Position numbers and translations under genes: made by a program. This document shows, one piece after another, positions 34,251 to 44,882 of a stretch of DNA of 64,000 bases. The notes beneath the pieces were generated by a model. The model was given only the letters and a program-made list of their open reading frames with translations, had not been told where the DNA came from and ran no database searches. Source of the DNA: SZUA-442 sp963759175 (GTDB lineage Bacteria; Actinomycetota; Acidimicrobiia; Spongiisociales; UBA5794); NCBI GenBank assembly GCA_963759175.1, contig CAVWXP010000017.1, positions 186,001-250,000 on the forward strand, written 5' to 3'. Positions within the stretch are counted from its first letter, which is position 1, and each line of letters begins with the position of its first letter.

Positions 34251-35405
34251 TCATCCGAGGGCCTGGTCGAGATCCGAAACGAGGTCATCGACGTGCTCGA
34301 TGCCGACGCTCAACCGAACGAGGTCGTCGGGTACTTCGAGATCGGTGCCTTCCACCGACAGGTGGGTCATCGCTGCCGGCACTTCGATGAGTGACTCGAC
34401 ACCGCCGAGGCTCTCGGCGAGGAAGAACAACCGGGTGCGGGTGACGATGTCGTTGGCGGCAGCGACGCCACCCTTGGGGGTGAACGACACCATGCCGCCG
34501 TACCCCTCCATCTGTCGGGACGCGATGGCGTGCCCGGGATCGGTCGGCAGACCCGGGTACCAGACACGGTCGACCCGGGGGTCATCCGCGAGGAAGTTCG
34601 CGATCACGGTCGCGTTGCGGGTGTGTCGCTCCATGCGCACGCCGAGTGTCTTGATGCCACGCAGGACGAGGTAGCAGTCGAAGGGTCCGGGGACGGGGCC
34701 CGATGCGTTCTGGAGGAACCGCAGTTGGTCGAGGAGGTCGGCATCGCTGGTGACGATCGCCCCGCCGACGGTGTCGGAGTGACCACCGAGGTACTTCGTG
34801 GACGAGTGGACGACCATGTCCGCGCCGAGTTCGAGCGGCTGCTGGAGGAACGGCGTGGCGAAGGTGTTGTCGACGACGACTCGCGCACCTGCGGTGGCTG
34901 CGACATCCACGGCCATGGCGATGTCCACGACCCGCAGCAGCGGGTTCGTCGGGGTCTCGAGCCACAGGAGCTTCGTGCGATCGGTGACGGCAGCTGCGAG
35001 CGCATCGGCGTTCGTCATATCGACAGCGGTCCAGGTGATGCCGTGTCGTGACAGCACCTGGGCGATGAGGCGGAAGGTGCCTCCGTAGGCGTCGTCGGGC
35101 AGGACGATGTGGTCGCCGGGTTCGAGCATGTACCCGATGAGCGCGGTTGCCGCGAGCCCCGATGCCGTGGCGACGCACCCCCCGTCGCCGTCGGGATCGA
35201 CGCCTTCGAGTGCAGCGATCTGGGTCTGGAGTGCGGTGCGCGTCGGGTTGTCGGTCCGAGAGTATTCATACCCCTTGTGGACGCCCGGCGATTCCTGGAC
35301 GTACGTCGAGGTGGCGTAGATGGGCACGACCGCAGCCCCGGTCGCCGGGTCGGGGTCCTGCCCCGCGTGGATGGCGAGGGTCTCGAACCGGTCTTCGCTG
35401 CGCAT
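34251..35405 (-). CDS. Cystathionine gamma-synthase/gamma-lyase-type PLP enzyme
   Basis: 384 aa. Motifs are ETLAIHAGQDPDPATGA at the N-terminus, YSRTDNPTRTALQ, the PLP loop ATASGLAA, VVVDNTFATPFLQQPLELGAD, and the PLP Lys in VVHSSTKYLGGHSD. The family interconverts cystathionine with homoserine/cysteine. Next to a cystathionine beta-synthase-like gene, it likely completes transsulfuration; synthase and lyase cannot be separated by eye. The ATG at 35405 is used because GGTGG lies 8 nt upstream; a GTG at 35417 lies only 6 nt from the hairpin repeat. Confidence 0.88.
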   Translation of the reverse strand: MRSEDRFETLAIHAGQDPDPATGAAVVPIYATSTYVQESPGVHKGYEYSRTDNPTRTALQTQIAALEGVDPDGDGGCVATASGLAATALIGYMLEPGDHIVLPDDAYGGTFRLIAQVLSRHGITWTAVDMTNADALAAAVTDRTKLLWLETPTNPLLRVVDIAMAVDVAATAGARVVVDNTFATPFLQQPLELGADMVVHSSTKYLGGHSDTVGGAIVTSDADLLDQLRFLQNASGPVPGPFDCYLVLRGIKTLGVRMERHTRNATVIANFLADDPRVDRVWYPGLPTDPGHAIASRQMEGYGGMVSFTPKGGVAAANDIVTRTRLFFLAESLGGVESLIEVPAAMTHLSVEGTDLEVPDDLVRLSVGIEHVDDLVSDLDQALG

Positions 35406-35423
35406 ATTCGGTGCCACCCATCT

Positions 35424-35474
35424 GTTCTTGCGTAGATCCTGTCCACCCGTGCGGATGTCAGTTACGCAAGAACG
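35424..35474 (-). repeat. Intergenic hairpin repeat, type II, copy 4 (inverted)
   Basis: Arms GTTCTTGCGTA and TTACGCAAGAACG, core GATCCTGTCCACCCGTGCGG then ATGTCAG. It is placed between two minus-strand genes, 9 nt after the upstream gene's stop and 18 nt before the next ATG. Confidence 0.9.
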
Positions 35475-35483
35475 GTAGAGGGT

Positions 35484-36429
35484 TCAGAAGCCGTGGTCGG
35501 TCAACCACTGGTCGTTGAAGATCTTCGAGAGGTAGTTGCGGCCCGAGTCGGGGAGGATGACGACCACGAGTTTGTCGTGATCCGCCTCGGCGACCCGGAG
35601 CGCGCCTTCGACGGCCATGCCACAGGAACCACCGACGAGGAGCCCCTCCTCGGCGGCGAGCCGGCGGGTCATGGCGAATGCCTGGGCGTCGGTGACCACC
35701 TCGTAGCGGTCGGTGATCGACGGGTCATAGGTCTCGGGCCAGAAGTCCTCACCGACGCCCTCGATCAGGTACGTCGTGACGTCCTCGTCGGTTGCGGCGG
35801 TGTAGATCGATCCCTCGGGATCGACGCCGACGATCTCGATCTGCGGATTGCGTTCCTTGAGGTAGCGGGCGGTGCCGGTGATCGTCCCGCCCGTACCGAC
35901 ACCCACGACGAGGGCACCGATCGTGCCGTCCGTCTGTTCCCAGATCTCGGGACCGGTCGACAGGACATGGGCCTCGGGGTTCGCAGGGTTCGAGTACTGG
36001 TCCGGCCGATAGTGATGGGGACGCTTCGCCAGCTCGCTGGCGACCGAGTAGTAGGAGCGAGGGTCGCTCGGCTCCACGTCGGTGGGGCACAGGACCACCT
36101 CGGCGCCATAGGCCTTCAAGCAGGTCCTGCTTCTCCTTGGACTGCTTGTCCTGCATCACGGTGATCAGCTTGTAGCCCCTGATGGCCGCCACCATGGCGA
36201 GCCCCACCCCGGTGTTGCCGGAGGTGGGTTCGACGATCGTGTCGCCCGGTTCGAGCCATCCGTTGCGTTCTGCCCGCTCGATCATGCCGAGTCCGATGCG
36301 ATCCTTGATCGACCCGCCAGGGTTCATGTACTCGACCTTGGCGACGAGGTTCCCCGGCGGATGGATCCGTGACAGGCGCACGAGCGGCGTACCGCCGATC
36401 GCCTCGACGATGTTCTCCCGAATATCCAT
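35484..36429 (-). CDS. Cysteine synthase/cystathionine beta-synthase core enzyme (one frameshift)
   Basis: About 314 residues, fold-type II PLP enzyme. Seen are ENIVEAIGGTPLVRLSRI, the PLP Lys in EYMNPGGSIKDRIG, PTSGNTGVGLAMVAA, VVGVGTGGTITGTARYL and GGSCGMAVEGAL. The ending GRNYLSKIFNDQWLTDHGF matches the core of actinobacterial cystathionine beta-synthases, which usually continue into a pair of CBS regulatory domains. Here a stop follows at once. The frame breaks at 36118-36119, where dropping one T restores DLLKAYGAEVV; net +1 nt. The stop is 9 nt before a hairpin repeat. Confidence 0.87.
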
Positions 36430-36656
36430 GGGCGCGAGGCTATCGGGAGAACCGACCCGAGCGGACCGAGCCTCGGTCTGACCGGCGTCCCACCCGAACA
36501 CGCGTATCCACGCCTCGTCCGAACGGGAATCGAGAAGGTCGGACCCTCCCAACGGCTCACCCGCCCGGAACCCGGCGGAATGCGTGACCTACTCGGCACG
36601 CACAATGTGGCGAGACGTGTGGGCATCCAGGTACGGCGCGTAGCTCCTCGCAGTTG

Positions 36657-36662
36657 TAGATT
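36657..36662 (+). promoter_or_regulatory. Likely -10 element of the intradiol-like lipoprotein gene
   Basis: TAGATT ends 6 nt before the ATG at 36669. The rest of the 239-nt divergent gap (36430-36656) shows nothing recognisable. Confidence 0.4.
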
Positions 36663-36668
36663 CCCGGC

Positions 36669-37232
36669 ATGTGGTCAGGTCGTCGAAGCCATCGATCCGT
36701 CGTATGCCTCATGGCCGTGATGCTTGGCGGCCTTGCCCTCGTGTCATGCTCGGCGGACACCAAGCCGCTGCCAACGATCATCAGCACGGATGAACCGGGT
36801 CCTCGCCTGACCGTTGAGGGTCGTGTCCTGGATGCGGCGACCGGTGAACCCGTCGAGGGAGCGCGCCTCGTCGTGTATCAGACCGACCAGGCAGGCACCT
36901 ACCAGAACGAGGACTCCGCCGACGAATCAACCGCGCGTATCCGTGCCGAGCTGACCAGTGGGTCCAACGGCGAGTTCGGCTTCGTGACCGTGCAACCCGG
37001 CGAGTACCCGGATCAGCCACCGGGCAATCGCCATATCCACTTCCATAGCGTCACAGCGCCGGGATACGCATCGAAGGGGTTCGTGCTCCTGTTCGACGAC
37101 AATGTCCGTTCCGACGTCCGCGAGTGGGCCGCATCCACTGGCTTCGGCATCGTGGTGCCCGTGACCGGCAGCCCCGACAGCGGCTTCGCCACCACGATCG
37201 AGATCCCGCTCGATCCCGAGGCGTTGCCATGA
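36669..37232 (+). CDS. Lipoprotein with intradiol-dioxygenase-like beta-sandwich
   Basis: 187 aa. The signal peptide ends in a lipobox, GLALVSCSA (Cys about residue 20). The mature part has VEGRVLDAATGEPVEGARLVVYQTD, then TSGSNGEFGFVTVQPGEYPDQ and NRHIHFHSVTAPGY, with ligand-like Tyr and His residues placed as in the Fe(III) site of intradiol ring-cleavage dioxygenases. Exported proteins of this type are known but poorly characterised. It is single and leaderless, divergent from the transsulfuration genes. Enzyme activity is an inference. Confidence 0.7.
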   Translation: MWSGRRSHRSVVCLMAVMLGGLALVSCSADTKPLPTIISTDEPGPRLTVEGRVLDAATGEPVEGARLVVYQTDQAGTYQNEDSADESTARIRAELTSGSNGEFGFVTVQPGEYPDQPPGNRHIHFHSVTAPGYASKGFVLLFDDNVRSDVREWAASTGFGIVVPVTGSPDSGFATTIEIPLDPEALP

Positions 37233-37326
37233 CCCACTGAAGCCGCCAGCACGATGAGCGGCCGTAGCCCTCGATCGAGGACAACCGACTCGACACACTT
37301 CCGAAGGTTCGTCATCGGATCGACAG

Positions 37327-37358
37327 CTGACACGAGTGTCAGAAGTCACCGGTAGGGT
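37327..37358 (+). promoter_or_regulatory. Palindromic operator and -10 of the ABC exporter operon
   Basis: CTGACAC-GA-GTGTCAG (37327-37342) is a perfect 7+2+7 palindrome. It lies 10 nt upstream of TAGGGT (37353-37358), which is 8 nt before the ABC ATPase ATG. The layout suggests TetR-type repression of a leaderless transcript; no regulator gene is adjacent. Confidence 0.55.
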
Positions 37359-37366
37359 TCCGCAGT

Positions 37367-38293
37367 ATGGGGAACGTTCTGATCCGCGGTACCGCGCTCG
37401 AGAAGCGCTTTGGTGACTTCGTCGCCGTCGACAAGATCGACTTCGAGGTCCACGAGGGCGAGTCCTTCGGATTCCTCGGGCCCAACGGTGCAGGCAAGAC
37501 CTCGACCATGCGCATGATCGGTGCGGTCAGCCCCGTGACGAGCGGCAGCCTGAGTGTGCTTGGTCTCGATCCGATGGTGGACGGCCCCCGGCTTCGTTCA
37601 CGCCTCGGCGTCGTACCGCAGGAGAACAACCTCGACGAGGAGCTGTCGGTGTACGACAACCTCCTCATGTACGGCAGGTACTTCGACCTCGACAAGAAGA
37701 CCCTCAAGGAGCGCATCGACGAGTTGTTGCACTTCGTCCAGCTCGAGGACAAACGGGACGCGAAGGTGAGCGCCCTGTCGGGGGGTATGAAGCGACGAGC
37801 GATCATCGCTCGTGGACTCGTCAACGAACCCGAGGTCTACATCCTCGACGAGCCGACGACGGGCCTCGATCCCCAGGCTCGCCACGTGCTGTGGGACCGC
37901 CTGTACCGGCTCAAGCAGCAGGGCGTGACGCTCATCATCACCACCCACTACATGGACGAGGCCGAACAGCTCTGCGACCGGCTCGTGGTGATGGACAAGG
38001 GCGAGATCGTCGCGGAAGGGTCCCCCAAGGAGCTCATCGAGACCTACACGCCGCGTGACGTCGTCGAGCTGCGATTCCCCGTCGGTGTCCTCGAGGAGAT
38101 CACCGGTCAGATCGAGGAGCTGTCGGACCGGGCCGAGATCCTCGCCGACCGTGCCCTCGTCTACACCGATGACGCCGAGAAGACCATCCATCGGGTGAAC
38201 GAGCGCGGCCTCGAACCCGAGATGATGCTGGCCCGGCGTTCGACGCTCGAGGACGTCTTCCTCCGCCTCACCGGCAGGACCCTGGTCGAGTAA
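37367..38293 (+). CDS. ABC transporter ATP-binding protein (DrrA/NodI type)
   Basis: 308 aa. Walker A GFLGPNGAGKTSTM (about residues 37-50), VVPQENNLDEELSVYDNL, signature ALSGGMKRRAIIARGL, Walker B VYILDEPTTGLDP and THYMDEAEQ are all intact. The C-terminal 90 residues form the accessory domain of DrrA-like ATPases. It partners the two following permeases in an export system for lipids, polysaccharide or drugs. The stop overlaps the permease start (TAATG). Confidence 0.9.
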   Translation: MGNVLIRGTALEKRFGDFVAVDKIDFEVHEGESFGFLGPNGAGKTSTMRMIGAVSPVTSGSLSVLGLDPMVDGPRLRSRLGVVPQENNLDEELSVYDNLLMYGRYFDLDKKTLKERIDELLHFVQLEDKRDAKVSALSGGMKRRAIIARGLVNEPEVYILDEPTTGLDPQARHVLWDRLYRLKQQGVTLIITTHYMDEAEQLCDRLVVMDKGEIVAEGSPKELIETYTPRDVVELRFPVGVLEEITGQIEELSDRAEILADRALVYTDDAEKTIHRVNERGLEPEMMLARRSTLEDVFLRLTGRTLVE

Positions 38294-39070
38294 TGGCGAC
38301 GCCGCTGTCGTTCCGGGTGTTCGAGGCCGAGGCGCGCGTCGTATCGCCGCACCTGGCGCGGCTCCGTGTTCTCCTCGTTCCTCAATCCCGTCCTCTATCT
38401 CCTCGCCATCGGGGTCGGTCTCGGCACGTTGGTCGACGCCAACCTCCCCGAGGGCCTCGAGGGTGTCACGTACCTCACCTTCCTCGCACCCGGACTCCTC
38501 GTCGCGACTGCGATGCAGACCGGCGCTGGCGAGGGCTCGTGGAAAGTGATGGCCGGCATCAAATGGCAACAGACGTGGAAGGCACGCATCGCCACCCCCA
38601 TCGGGATCCGCGGCCTGCTCTTGGGTCACATGCTGTGGTCGAGCGCCCGAGTGCTGATGGTGTCGGTGATCTTTGCGGTCGTCATGTCGGCGTTCAGGGT
38701 GTCGCCGCTGCTCGAGTCACTCATCGCCGTGGGCCCCGCTCTGCTGGTCGGGATCGCCATGGCGGCGATCACCACGGCCTTCACCGTGCACCTCGAGGAA
38801 CCGACGGGTCTGCCCCTCTTCTTCCGGTTCGTGGTCGTGCCGATGTTCCTGTTCTCCGGGGCGTTCTTCCCGATCGACCAGCTCCCCGGTTGGCTCCAGC
38901 CCGTTGCCCTCGTCACCCCGATGTACCACGGCGTGGAGATGGCACGAGCCATCGTCATCGGCACCGAACCCGCCGTGGCGCCGTGGATCAGCATCGCCTA
39001 CCTGACGGCACTCACCGCCATCGGCCTCGCCATAGCCCTCTCACCCATGCGCAAGAAGCTGACGCCATGA
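38293..39070 (+). CDS. ABC-2 type permease 1 (one frameshift)
   Basis: About 258 residues, six membrane helices. It begins FRVFEAEARV from the ATG at 38293. Family sequence continues in the +1 frame as YRRTWRGSVFSSFLNP and LYLLAIGVGLGTLVDA. The break is at about 38340, where dropping one C in GTCGTAT restores ARVYRRTW. Later motifs are MFLFSGAFFPIDQLPGWLQP and TPMYHGVEMAR, typical of the ABC2_membrane family. Net +1 nt. ATGA overlap with the second permease. Confidence 0.85.
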
Positions 39071-39870
39071 CCTCCGAGACGCTCGTCACCCGTGTGATCC
39101 CCCCTCTGCCCCGCATGTGGCGCGGCCGCTACGTGATGCAACGCAACCTCATGGCGACCAAGTCGTTCTGGCCGGTGCTCCTGTCTGGCCTGTTCGAGCC
39201 CATCTTCTTCCTCTTCGCCATCGGCGTCGGCCTCGGGGCGTTGGCAGGCGACGTCACATATGGCGGTATGCCCGTGACCTACACGGCGTTCGTGGCGCCG
39301 GCGATGCTCGCTGCCTCAGCGATGAACGGCGCTGTCTTCGAGTCCACCAACATCTTCTTCAAGCTCAAGTACGGCAAGACGTACGAGGGAATCCTCTCCA
39401 CCCCGGTCGAGCCCCGCGACGTCGCAGGCGGCGAGATCGGATGGACCCTGGCGCGGGGAGCGGCGTACTCGCTGGCGTTCCTCATCGTGATGTTGATCAT
39501 GGGCCTCATCGAGTCACCGTGGGGGCTGCTGGCGTTCCCGGCGACGATCCTCATCGGCTTCGCCTTCGGTGCCGTCGCGACCGCAGGCGTCACGTACATG
39601 CGCACGTGGCAGGACCTCGACCTCGTCACGCTCCTCACGTTGCCGCTGTTCCTGTTCTCGGCAACGTTCTATCCGGTCGAGATCTACCCGCCCTTCTTCC
39701 AGGTCGTCACCTGGTTCTCCCCGCTCTATCACAGCGTGGTACTCGTGCGCGGACTCACCCTCGGTGTCATCGACTGGACGATGGCCGTCGCCGTCATCTA
39801 CCTCGTCGCCATGGGCGCCATCGGTTCGCTCATCACGGCCCGCCGCATCGGCATCCTGCTCCGCACCTGA
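39067..39870 (+). CDS. ABC-2 type permease 2
   Basis: 267 aa, intact. N-terminal MWRGRYVMQRNLMATKSFWP, then FEPIFFLFAIGVGLGALAGD, and the ABC2 core LFLFSATFYPVEIYPPFFQV with SPLYHSVVLVRGL. Homologous to permease 1, so the exporter is an ATPase plus a permease heterodimer. Last gene of the operon. Confidence 0.88.
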   Translation: MTSETLVTRVIPPLPRMWRGRYVMQRNLMATKSFWPVLLSGLFEPIFFLFAIGVGLGALAGDVTYGGMPVTYTAFVAPAMLAASAMNGAVFESTNIFFKLKYGKTYEGILSTPVEPRDVAGGEIGWTLARGAAYSLAFLIVMLIMGLIESPWGLLAFPATILIGFAFGAVATAGVTYMRTWQDLDLVTLLTLPLFLFSATFYPVEIYPPFFQVVTWFSPLYHSVVLVRGLTLGVIDWTMAVAVIYLVAMGAIGSLITARRIGILLRT

Positions 39871-39942
39871 CATTCCCTGACGTCCCTGCGTCGCACGTCG
39901 ACGTATCGAGCTAGCGTGACCTCGCCTATTTCAGGAGGCACC

Positions 39943-41176
39943 GTGTTACCGCTGACAGAGCCGTGGTACCGCAAACTGTTGTGGGTCTCCGTCGTCATCG
40001 GCACGGTCGGGGGCCTCGTGGCCGTCGTCTACTCGGGGATCACCGGTTTCGGGATAGACCGGCTGTTCGGTGAGCCGACGGCGGAACTGTGGTCCGGACG
40101 ATGGTGGTGGATACCGCTCGTCGCTGCTGGGGCCGTGGCCGTGACAGCCCTGCGATCGGCATGGAAGGTACCGGAGGAGGTGCCAGGGGCGATCGCGATG
40201 GCGCGATCAGGGTGGGTGGATCCCGAACGGTGCCCCTGCCCTCGTCATGGTTTCTGCCATTTCTCTGTTCGTCGGTGCCAGCTTGGGGCCGTCATTCGGC
40301 ATCGTGGTCGCAGGTGGCGGACTCGGCGCGTGGGTCGTCCAGCGTTTCGGGCTCGAAGAGGACCACGGAGGGGACTTCAGCGTTGCCGGTATGGCCGGGT
40401 CCCTCGGTGGTGTGTTCAGCGCTCCGCTGTTCGGTTCGATCCTGGCCTCGGAGCTCTCGCCCCTGCCGAAACAGTCGTATGTGGCGTCGTTCATTTCCCA
40501 GTTCACCGCAGCCACCTTCGGATATGTCGTGTTCTTCGGCATCACCGGCGCCGTCATGCTCGATGCGTTCGAAGTCGATGGCTACGTGTACGAGAACGTC
40601 CATCTCCTCTATGCCGTCGGACTCGGTCTCGCGTCGGTTGCCCTGCTGCTCGTCCTCGCCGTGATCCAGGCGGTGGTGAAGCGGGTGTTCACTCCGATCT
40701 CGAACCGATTCGTGCGGGGAGGCATCGCTGGGGTAGCCATCGGCGCCATCGCCTTCGCCCTCCCCCTCACGGCAACCGGGGGCAGCAAGCAACTCGCGTT
40801 CGCCACGAGCACCATCGGGAGTATCGGGGTCGCCATGCTCGTGGTGGTGCTGATCGGCAAGATGTTCGCGGTGGTGCTGAGCTCAGAAGCCGGGTTCCTC
40901 GGTGGCACCGTGTTCCCGATCCTGTTCCTCGGCGGGACGGCAGGCATCATGGTTCACAGTGTCTTCGACAGCGTTCCGGCGGCGCTCGCGGTTGCAGCCA
41001 TGATCGCTGCGGTTCCCGGCGGCATCATCGGCGCTCCGGTCTCGTTTGCGCTCATCGGCGCCGCCGGCGTGGGAGTCGGCGCCGCAGGGATCGCACCGAT
41101 CGGCATCGCCATCATCACGTCGCACATCACGGTGAGTGCCATCAGGATCGCCCGCAAGGCGTCGGCGACCCTCTGA
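39943..41176 (+). CDS. ClC-family chloride channel/transporter-like protein (one frameshift)
   Basis: About 410 residues. The GTG at 39943 has AGGAGG 5 nt upstream, and a TAGCGT -10 lies at 39912-39917; a GTG at 39916 overlaps that -10 and is rejected. About ten membrane helices. The frame breaks at 40222-40224, where dropping one C restores DPNGAPALVMVSAISLF. The sequence GASLGPSFGIV lies where many relatives have GPE with the gating Glu, so this protein may not be proton-coupled. GGTVFPILFLGGTAGIM is the second helix-N motif. Net +1 nt. Confidence 0.78.
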
Positions 41177-41187
41177 TCCGTTGATCC

Positions 41188-41217
41188 GTACCCACCCCAC
41201 CCGGGGAGGGGTATACT
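41188..41217 (+). promoter_or_regulatory. CsoR operator overlapping the csoR -10
   Basis: GTACCCACCCC, then ACCCGGGG, then AGGGGTATAC form the C-run/G-run pseudo-palindrome typical of Cu(I)-CsoR operators (41188-41216). TATACT (41212-41217) is also the -10, 6 nt before the csoR ATG. Confidence 0.75.
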
Positions 41218-41223
41218 CGTGCC

Positions 41224-41502
41224 ATGAAGCCCGAACACAAGACATCGGCTCTCAACCGCCTCAAGACGGTACGGGGCCACATGGACGCCGTGATACGGAT
41301 GGTGGAAGACGAGAAGTACTGCCCCGACATCATGAAGCAGGTGTCGGCCCTCGAGGGATCTCTCGAAGGTGTCAACCGAGTGCTGCTCCAGAACCACATC
41401 GAGACGTGCGTCCTCGAACACGTGAAGGAAGGACGATCCGAGCAGGTCGTCGATGAGCTCATGGAGACGCTCCGCTACTCCCCCACGAAAGGATCCCGAT
41501 GA
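41224..41502 (+). CDS. csoR: CsoR-family copper-sensing repressor
   Basis: 92 aa all-helical repressor. Cu(I) ligands are Cys33 (KYCPDIMKQ), His58 (LQNHIE) and Cys62 (TCVLEH), the C-H-C set of copper sensors. The start follows its own operator and a leaderless -10. Copper binding would release the repressor and induce csoR-copZ-copA. The stop overlaps copZ (ATGA). Confidence 0.92.
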   Translation: MKPEHKTSALNRLKTVRGHMDAVIRMVEDEKYCPDIMKQVSALEGSLEGVNRVLLQNHIETCVLEHVKEGRSEQVVDELMETLRYSPTKGSR

Positions 41503-41711
41503 CAACCCAGGTGACCCTCAACGTGCCCGACATCTCGTGCGGCCACTGCAAGTCCTCGATCGAAGGAGCCGTCGCCCCGATGGACGGCGTCGCGACCGCC
41601 GAGGTGACGATCGATGCCCGCACGGTCGACGTCTCCTTCGATGAAGCCGCCGTCGACCTCGAGGCCATCATCACCGCCATCGAGGACCAGGGCTACGACG
41701 TCGCCCGCTGA
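41499..41711 (+). CDS. copZ: Copper chaperone, heavy-metal-associated domain (CopZ-like)
   Basis: 70 aa single HMA domain. The metal motif is PDISCGHCKSSIEGAV (Cys14 and Cys17), and the fold ends AIEDQGYDVAR. It carries Cu(I) to the CopA ATPase. It overlaps csoR. A type II hairpin separates it from copA. Confidence 0.92.
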   Translation: MTTQVTLNVPDISCGHCKSSIEGAVAPMDGVATAEVTIDARTVDVSFDEAAVDLEAIITAIEDQGYDVAR

Positions 41712-41718
41712 CCTTTCT

Positions 41719-41769
41719 GTTCTTGCGTAACTGGTATCCGCACGGGCGGACAGGATCTACGCAAGAACG
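41719..41769 (+). repeat. Intergenic hairpin repeat, type II, copy 5
   Basis: Arms GTTCTTGCGTA and TACGCAAGAACG, core ACTGGTATCCGCACGGG then CGGACAGGATC. It starts 8 nt after the copZ stop, between copZ and copA. Confidence 0.9.
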
Positions 41770-41790
41770 GATCACACCCCCCGAGGAACC

Positions 41791-43986
<2,196 letters not shown>

Positions 43987-44015
43987 GCGGACCCGGACGC
44001 CCCGGGGACACACCG

Positions 44016-44150
44016 TCAGGGCGTAGGGGTCACAACGGGGTATCGACGAGGCACGAACAGGACAATGACGACGAACGCCATGATCACCACGTCAGCGAGC
44101 ATCGTCACGATGAACGGGACCAGGTACTTCATCCGTCGGTTGTCGACCAT
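44016..44150 (-). CDS. Possible small membrane protein
   Basis: 44 aa with one strongly hydrophobic segment (YLVPFIVTMLADVVIMAFVV). It lies in the gap between copA and the kinase gene, on the opposite strand, and has a basic N-terminus (MVDNRRMK). No clear ribosome-binding site. No homolog is recognised. The remaining bases of the 43987-44234 gap show nothing. Confidence 0.3.
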   Translation of the reverse strand: MVDNRRMKYLVPFIVTMLADVVIMAFVVIVLFVPRRYPVVTPTP

Positions 44151-44234
44151 GGCGGGACCGCAGGGCAACGCGCCGGACATCTGGACCTCGATTCGCCTTC
44201 TACTCACTCCGACAGGTGCGCATAGACTGACCGC

Positions 44235-44882
44235 ATGCAGGGAGACATCATCCTCGTCGGCGAGGAGCACCGGCGCGCCGCCGACATCATCATCGAGCAC
44301 CTGATAGCCGACATCCGGGCGATGTCGCGCCGGTTCACCATCACGGTCGCTGGCGAGTCCGGCAGCGGCAAGTCCGAGACGGGTCAGGCGATCGCCGACG
44401 CCCTCACCGAGCGCGGCGTTGGCGCCGTGGTCCTCCAACAGGACGACTACTACGTCCTGCCCCCTCGGTTCAACGATGCCGCACGGCGGGCGAACTTCGC
44501 CTGGGTGGGCACCACCGAGGTGAGGCTCGACGTCCTCGACGGACACCTCGAAGCGGCGCAGAGCGGCGAAGCCGCAATCACCAAACCCCTCGTGATCTAC
44601 GAGGAGAACCGCATCGATGAGGAGACGATCTCCCTCGAGGGTGCCTCGGTGGTCATCGCCGAAGGCGTCTACACGTCGCTGTGCAGCCACGTCGATTGCC
44701 GCGTGTTCATCGACCGAAACCGGCTCGAAACCCTCGAGCACCGCATGAAGCGGGGACGTGAGGAGTTCGATCCGTTCATCGAGAAGGTGTTGACGACCGA
44801 GCACGAGATCATCTCCCAACACCGGTCGAAGGCGAACGTGATCATCACGCGCGAGTACGACGTGGAGTTCGTGGAGGCGTGA
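44235..44882 (+). CDS. Uridine kinase-like P-loop kinase
   Basis: 215 aa. P-loop TVAGESGSGKSETGQ (about residues 36-50), then LQQDDYYVLPPRFND with the Asp-Asp-Tyr of uridine/phosphoribulokinase-like enzymes, a base VVIAEGVYTS, and RNRLETLEHRMKRGRE as lid. The acceptor is probably a nucleoside, sugar or sugar phosphate. The stop overlaps the GTG of a GH13-like gene, so the two work together; a sugar substrate is therefore as likely as uridine. Confidence 0.8.
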   Translation: MQGDIILVGEEHRRAADIIIEHLIADIRAMSRRFTITVAGESGSGKSETGQAIADALTERGVGAVVLQQDDYYVLPPRFNDAARRANFAWVGTTEVRLDVLDGHLEAAQSGEAAITKPLVIYEENRIDEETISLEGASVVIAEGVYTSLCSHVDCRVFIDRNRLETLEHRMKRGREEFDPFIEKVLTTEHEIISQHRSKANVIITREYDVEFVEA

